From NBML01 sp029939535 (GTDB taxonomy: Bacteria > Desulfobacterota > Desulfobacteria > Desulfobacterales > Desulfobacteraceae): 11,132 bases of DNA. The notes below the pieces were generated by a model. That model saw nothing but the letters and a program-made list of their open reading frames with translations, was not told the DNA's origin and did no database searches. Below, one piece after another: positions 7,677 to 11,132 of this stretch (its first letter is position 1; each line of letters opens with the position of its first letter). Position numbers and translations under genes: made by a program. The DNA lies in NCBI GenBank assembly GCA_029939535.1, contig JAOZST010000125.1, forward strand, positions 1-11,132, given 5' to 3'.

Positions 7677-8561
7677 TTAAAAATAGTCATCCGCTTCATT
7701 TAATAATTTTCTGGCCTGTTTCTGGGCATAGGTATTTACCAGGGTATAGCCGGGTATTTCAGGATCACTATCCATGACCTCATTGAGCAGCCTGTCATGC
7801 AGGTCTCTGTCAAACATCATCTTTGCATATAGTTTGGCAAACATGACCTTGGCCATGAAATTTCTACCTTTGGACAGATCAATGGCTTTCTCAAAATAGG
7901 CTTTTCCCTGTTCCGGGGTTCCACCCAATGCCGGCGGCAGCAAAGTGGCCAGGGTCCCGAGATATAGAAAAGCTGCCCCATCTTTATAGGTTTCATCCAG
8001 CATTGTTACTTTGAGCATAATGGTTTCAATTCGCGAAATATCTGCCAGGGCGTTGAAATCATTTTTATTGGCCATGATCCAGCTGCCCCAGGCATTGCCC
8101 AGGGAGAATAGATAAGGCAGATCGTCTTTATCCATGGATGTGATAATTGCTTGAAATTCCCCATAGGGTTTGTCTTTTAGATTGCAGGCGTCATTATTGG
8201 AAATACAAATAGCCTGGTCAGCATAGGCAAATGCCTTGTTTGCCATTTTGCGGGACCGTTGTGCGTCTTCAACAAATACATCTGCATAGGCTGTATATAA
8301 TTGGGCTGCTGTAGACAGCATCTCTTTGGAATCAGGATCTTCCCTGATCAGGCTGTCGATCATGAGAAGATAGGCCGGGGCTCCTGCTTCAACCATGGAA
8401 AGGTCATCGTTGTTCATAATTGTTTCAGATAAACTGGTCATCATATTGGTTTTAATGGAACAGGCGGAGGATAATATCATTGTGGCAGCGGTAAAACCAA
8501 TGATAAGGAATAATGGGAACAGCCTTTCTGTGATAAAGTTCCTTGGAATTGGAAGCATCAT
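7677..8561 (-). CDS. tatT: TatT-like TPR lipoprotein associated with a TRAP transporter
   Basis: TatT (Treponema pallidum Tp0956 is the studied member) is a periplasmic lipoprotein of TPR-like helical hairpins that binds the TRAP substrate-binding protein, defining the TPAT subtype. Here a hydrophobic segment ends in LSSAC, giving a lipidated Cys at residue 34 counting from the ATG at 8561. The rest is helical with no further membrane segment. The C-terminal part, GGTPEQGKAYFEKAIDLS followed by AKVMFAKLYAKMMFDRD, has the Ala/Tyr/Phe spacing of TPR-type helices and resembles the TatT family. The ATG at 8609 would add 16 residues before a normal-sized signal and has no ribosome site. The tandem ATGs at 8561 and 8558 fit a lipoprotein signal better, though their ribosome site is also poor. 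The stop is 28 bases before dctP, and this gene leads the operon. Position next to a DctP of the matching subtype supports the call. Confidence 0.87.
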   Translation of the reverse strand: MMLPIPRNFITERLFPLFLIIGFTAATMILSSACSIKTNMMTSLSETIMNNDDLSMVEAGAPAYLLMIDSLIREDPDSKEMLSTAAQLYTAYADVFVEDAQRSRKMANKAFAYADQAICISNNDACNLKDKPYGEFQAIITSMDKDDLPYLFSLGNAWGSWIMANKNDFNALADISRIETIMLKVTMLDETYKDGAAFLYLGTLATLLPPALGGTPEQGKAYFEKAIDLSKGRNFMAKVMFAKLYAKMMFDRDLHDRLLNEVMDSDPEIPGYTLVNTYAQKQARKLLNEADDYF

Positions 8562-8768
8562 GGATGGATCAAGCCCTTTTCTGTTCAGAATTATCAATAA
8601 CAAGTTCATGGATAAATAAGAAAATTAGCCTGTTTTATCAAAAAAAGCAACCAGGATTCAGGCAAATCTGTGATTCTTGTTTTTTGGGTGTTTTTTTGCA
8701 GAGCTGGTTGATTTTACTTTGAATTGGATAATTTCATGGTATAGTAAGGATTTATAGGGGATTCTTAA
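8562..8768. promoter_or_regulatory. Divergent promoter region between the TRAP operon and the nfeD-floA operon
   Basis: The gap must drive both operons. It is AT-rich with several T- or A-runs (for example 8638-8646 and 8691-8698). It contains a seven-base inverted repeat, CAACCAG (8648-8654) and CTGGTTG (8704-8710), with 49 bases between the arms. This could be a split operator or chance. On the minus strand I see no convincing -35/-10 pair for the TRAP operon. Confidence 0.4.
8718..8745 (+). promoter_or_regulatory. Candidate sigma-70 promoter for the nfeD-floA operon
   Basis: A good -10 box, TATAGT (8740-8745), lies 16 bases after a modest -35, TTTGAA (8718-8723). Transcription would begin near 8752, followed closely by the ribosome site AGGGG (8756-8760) and the ATG at 8769. 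The -10 box is convincing; the -35 is weak. Confidence 0.45.
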
Positions 8769-10322
8769 ATGACTAAAAAGATAAAAATGTATAAAAATAT
8801 GAATCCAAAATTTTCTTTAATTATATTTTTTGTCCTTATGATGTCTGGTGCAATCTTTTTTCCTTCCATGCCGGCATGGGCCGTACCAGATCAGAATGGT
8901 CAAAACAATCAAAGTGGTCAGAAAATATATGTGATTCCAGTCTCCGGGACGGTTGAACCTGGCATGGCCGCTTATATAAAACGGGCATTAAAAGAGATTG
9001 AGAATGAAAAAGACAGCCTTGTCCTTTTTAAAATGGATACTTTTGGGGGAAGAGTGGATTCAGCCTTTGAGATTGTGGAGACCATTTCAACCGTTCCAAA
9101 GGAGAGATCCATTGCATTTGTTGAAAAAAAAGCTATTTCAGCAGGTGCCCTGATTGCCCTTGCTTCCGGTACCCTGGTGATGAAGGAAAATACCCTGATC
9201 GGGGATTGTGCACCCATTGTCCAGACAGGGGAAGGCCAGAAAGAGGCCGGGGAAAAAACCCAGACAGTATTACGGGCACAATTCCGTTCCCTGGCCAAGA
9301 GAAACAATTATCCTGAAGTTCTGGCAGAATCCATGGTGTCCAAGGGAATGGAAGTCTATCGGATTACCATGGATAACAAAACCCAATACATGGATAAGAA
9401 TGAATATGACGACCTCACAGAGGATCAAAAAAAGCAGGTGACCCTGAAAAAAACCATTGTGGCCAAGGGAGAACTTTTGACCATGGATGATACAGAGGCC
9501 TTGGACCTGGGTTTCTCAAAAAAAAGTGTCACGGGACTGGACCAGGCCCTGATTTTTCTTGGATATGAGAATTATGAATTGATTGTCCTGGAGGAATCCT
9601 GGTCTGAAAGCCTGGTTCGGATACTACAGCCTTTTCTTCCCGTCTTAATGATGCTGGGAATCGCGGCCTTATATACGGAAATCAAGGCTCCTGGATTTGG
9701 GATTCCAGGGTTTGTCGGTATAATCTGCCTGGGTCTGGTCTTTTTTAACCAATACCTGGTGGGCCTTGCAAGCTATACGGAACTGCTGGTTTTTTTGATT
9801 GGATTTCTGCTTCTGGGAATAGAGGTTTTTGTGCTGCCCGGATTTGGTGTGGCCGGTATTACAGGGCTTGTGGTGGTGGTTGCAGGGCTGGTGCTGTCTT
9901 TTCAGGGCTTTGTCATTCCAGATCCCTCTTTCCCCTGGGAAGGTCAGCTTTTGATCAGGAATCTGGGGTTAGTAATGGGAGCTTCCATGGGAGCCCTGGT
10001 TATTTCCCTGTTCATGGTGAGATTTGTGCTCCCCAAGGTGTCAACATTGGTAAAAGGGCCCTATCTGTCAGTTACCCTGGAAGATTCCCATGCAGATTCT
10101 GAACAGGCACTTGGGATCAACCCAGGAGACGTTGGTCTGGCCTTGACTCCCTTCAGGCCTTCAGGTAAAATTAAGATTGGTCATAAAAAAATCGATGCCA
10201 TAACCCAGGGGGATTTTATAGAGCCCGGCACCTCAATCAGGGTTTTACTAGTTGAACAAAATCATGTCATAGTCCAAAGGGAAATTGTTCAAACAGAAAT
10301 AGATAATCAGAGGGACACATGA
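8769..10322 (+). CDS. nfeD: Long NfeD: membrane-anchored ClpP-class serine protease with C-terminal OB-fold
   Basis: This 517-residue protein is a long-form NfeD, the family that pairs with stomatin/flotillin-like scaffold proteins in the membrane. AGGGG (8756-8760) eight bases upstream supports the ATG at 8769. A signal peptide ends at AWA (residues 36-38). The ClpP-like protease domain (about 52-270) has the oxyanion-loop GGRVDSA (93-99) and the nucleophile Ser124 in AISAG (122-126). Lys163 in GEKTQT is the likely general base of the Ser-Lys dyad, judged by spacing to the archaeal 1510-N protease. About five membrane segments follow (roughly 285-380 and 397-420), including GFGIPGF and LPGFGVAG turns typical of NfeD. 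A C-terminal OB-fold (about 449-505) has GINPGDVGLALTPFRPSGK and ITQGDFIEPGT. The stop overlaps the next gene as ATGA. Residues needed for catalysis appear intact; the substrate is unknown, though stomatin C-termini are cut by relatives. Confidence 0.93.
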   Translation: MTKKIKMYKNMNPKFSLIIFFVLMMSGAIFFPSMPAWAVPDQNGQNNQSGQKIYVIPVSGTVEPGMAAYIKRALKEIENEKDSLVLFKMDTFGGRVDSAFEIVETISTVPKERSIAFVEKKAISAGALIALASGTLVMKENTLIGDCAPIVQTGEGQKEAGEKTQTVLRAQFRSLAKRNNYPEVLAESMVSKGMEVYRITMDNKTQYMDKNEYDDLTEDQKKQVTLKKTIVAKGELLTMDDTEALDLGFSKKSVTGLDQALIFLGYENYELIVLEESWSESLVRILQPFLPVLMMLGIAALYTEIKAPGFGIPGFVGIICLGLVFFNQYLVGLASYTELLVFLIGFLLLGIEVFVLPGFGVAGITGLVVVVAGLVLSFQGFVIPDPSFPWEGQLLIRNLGLVMGASMGALVISLFMVRFVLPKVSTLVKGPYLSVTLEDSHADSEQALGINPGDVGLALTPFRPSGKIKIGHKKIDAITQGDFIEPGTSIRVLLVEQNHVIVQREIVQTEIDNQRDT

Positions 10323-10795
10323 AATCATTTATACTTCCCATTGTTTTCCAGATCATGGGGTTGCTGGTGATCCTGGCGGAAATATTTATTCCGTCCCTGG
10401 GAGTTTTAACAATCATTGCCCTTGGCCTGATTTCATACTCCCTGTATCTTGTTTTTACCACTATTTCAAATTTCAGCGGCATGGTATTTATCGGTCTTGA
10501 TATTCTTATACTGCCCATCCTTGTAATACTTGGAATGAAGATTCTGGCCGCTTCTCCCCTGTCCTTGAAAAATAGATTGTCCAGCAGGGACGGGGTAATA
10601 TCCCAGTCCTTAAACCTTGAAACATATATGGACAAACAGGGAAAATCCATTACCACACTTCGTCCTGCCGGAACAGCCATTATAGACGGAAAACGTCTGG
10701 ATGTTGTCACTGACGGAGATTTTATTGAAGCCCAGACCCCCATTATTGTCATCGGGGTAACAGGAAATCAGATTATTGTTGCAAAACATAAATAG
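10319..10795 (+). CDS. Short NfeD-family membrane protein with OB-fold
   Basis: This 158-residue protein lacks the protease domain. It has two or three membrane segments (about residues 4-22, 27-47 and 54-75) with the NfeD-type turn IFIPSLGVL (22-30). A short linker leads to a C-terminal OB-fold (about 105-158) with LRPAGTAIIDGKRLDV and VTDGDFIEAQTP. The start overlaps the stop of the long nfeD by four bases, with AGGGA directly upstream, so the two are translationally coupled. floA follows after 50 bases. Short NfeD proteins of this type commonly sit beside floA and are thought to help its membrane assembly. The protein could supply a second OB-fold module to the same complex as its longer neighbour. 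Membership in the family is clear; its separate role is inferred. Confidence 0.88.
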   Translation: MKSFILPIVFQIMGLLVILAEIFIPSLGVLTIIALGLISYSLYLVFTTISNFSGMVFIGLDILILPILVILGMKILAASPLSLKNRLSSRDGVISQSLNLETYMDKQGKSITTLRPAGTAIIDGKRLDVVTDGDFIEAQTPIIVIGVTGNQIIVAKHK

Positions 10796-10831
10796 TTGAA
10801 GATAATCTCGAAACCATGCAGGTAAAAATTT

Positions 10832-10840
10832 AAGGAGAGG
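10832..10840 (+). promoter_or_regulatory. Strong ribosome binding site of floA
   Basis: AAGGAGAGG lies five bases before the ATG at 10846. It is the best Shine-Dalgarno match in the window and fixes the start of a gene that would otherwise be easy to miss because it runs off the edge. It suggests that FloA is made in larger amounts than the two NfeD proteins before it. Confidence 0.8.
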
Positions 10841-10845
10841 TGTTT

Positions 10846-11132
10846 ATGAATATCATGTATATTTTGTTGATCATTGCCGGTATCATCGGCCTGGTTCTGT
10901 TTTATTTTATTTTTTCCTATATCTCCCTGTGGCTCCAGGCCCTGGTATCAGGTGCCAAGGTGGGACTGCTCAATATTATTTTTATGCGATTCAGAAAAGT
11001 TCCCCCCAAACTGGTTGTTGAATCCAAGATCATGGCAGTTAAGGCCGGGATTGACATACCTACGGACAGCCTTGAATCCCATTTTCTTGCCGGTGGAAAT
11101 GTCTCCCGTGTGGTCCAGGCATTGATTGCAGC
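10846..11132 (+). CDS. floA: Flotillin-like protein FloA, N-terminal part, cut by the right edge
   Basis: FloA is a bacterial flotillin-like scaffold of membrane microdomains. The frame is open from the ATG to the window end, giving 95 residues. It begins with one membrane segment (about residues 4-27). The family's short hydrophobic-amphipathic segment follows, with LWLQALVSGAKVGLLNIIFM (29-48), and then the basic turn RFRKVPP. The start of the SPFH-type domain comes next: KAGIDIPTDSLESHFLAGGN, then VSRVVQALIAA. These match FloA proteins (formerly YqfA) well. Two nfeD-type genes immediately upstream reproduce the known nfeD-floA pairing, as in the B. subtilis yqeZ-yqfA cluster. The C-terminal coiled-coil part lies outside the window. 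Confidence 0.93.
   Translation, partial: MNIMYILLIIAGIIGLVLFYFIFSYISLWLQALVSGAKVGLLNIIFMRFRKVPPKLVVESKIMAVKAGIDIPTDSLESHFLAGGNVSRVVQALIA

Noticed and set aside
7649..7699. Longer dctP starting at 7699
   Set aside because: It overlaps the end of tatT and puts 17 charged residues in front of a normal signal peptide. The start at 7648 has a better context.
10267..10752. 161-codon open frame on the - strand
   Set aside because: It is antisense to the end of the long nfeD and most of the short nfeD, both of which have clear NfeD features. Its own translation has none.
1..11132. CRISPR array or insertion sequence
   Set aside because: I saw no regularly spaced direct repeats, terminal inverted repeats or transposase-like protein.

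Overview
The window looks like a stretch of chromosome from a Gram-negative anaerobe of the Desulfobacteraceae type (Desulfobacterota, the former deltaproteobacteria). That placement is an inference. It rests on a full-length GlnE, a four-gene TRAP transporter carrying the TatT lipoprotein and a DctP subtype I associate with deltaproteobacteria, and an nfeD-floA cluster. No rRNA or other definitive marker is present. I see no tRNA, rRNA, CRISPR array, insertion sequence or integrase.

Region 1 (1-1549, + strand) is the 3' end of a BREX phage-defence locus. It holds the C-terminal part of a PglZ-family phosphatase, overlapped by 28 nt by a helical protein that I read, tentatively, as the BrxA-like last gene. 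The order pglZ then brxA at the end of the operon fits BREX type 3. The first ~65 bases show PglZ-like peptide alternating between two frames, so the 5' part is either decayed or affected by sequencing errors at a contig edge.

Region 2 (1550-4778, + strand) is an AT-rich gap with a plausible sigma-70 promoter, followed by glnE, the bifunctional adenylyltransferase/adenylyl-removing enzyme of glutamine synthetase. GlnE converges on the next operon with only 36 bp between stop codons.

Region 3 (4815-8561, - strand) is a compact operon. In transcription order it encodes a TatT-like lipoprotein, a DctP-type periplasmic binding protein, the small permease DctQ and the large permease DctM. Together they make a complete TPAT, a TRAP transporter with an associated TPR lipoprotein. 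The binding protein has Trp where most DctP proteins carry the carboxylate-binding Arg, suggesting a ligand that is not an ordinary small dicarboxylate.

Region 4 (8769 to the right edge, + strand) is a membrane-organisation operon. It has a long NfeD with a ClpP-like serine protease domain, a short NfeD with a second OB-fold, and the start of floA (flotillin-like scaffold), which runs off the window. A shared ~200 bp divergent promoter region separates it from the TRAP operon.

The four regions have no obvious joint function. The BREX tail is accessory DNA, and the rest looks like core genome. I did not find a clearly undescribed system. The most interesting points are the disrupted pglZ, the unusual binding site of the TPAT binding protein, and the repeated OB-fold in the nfeD pair.
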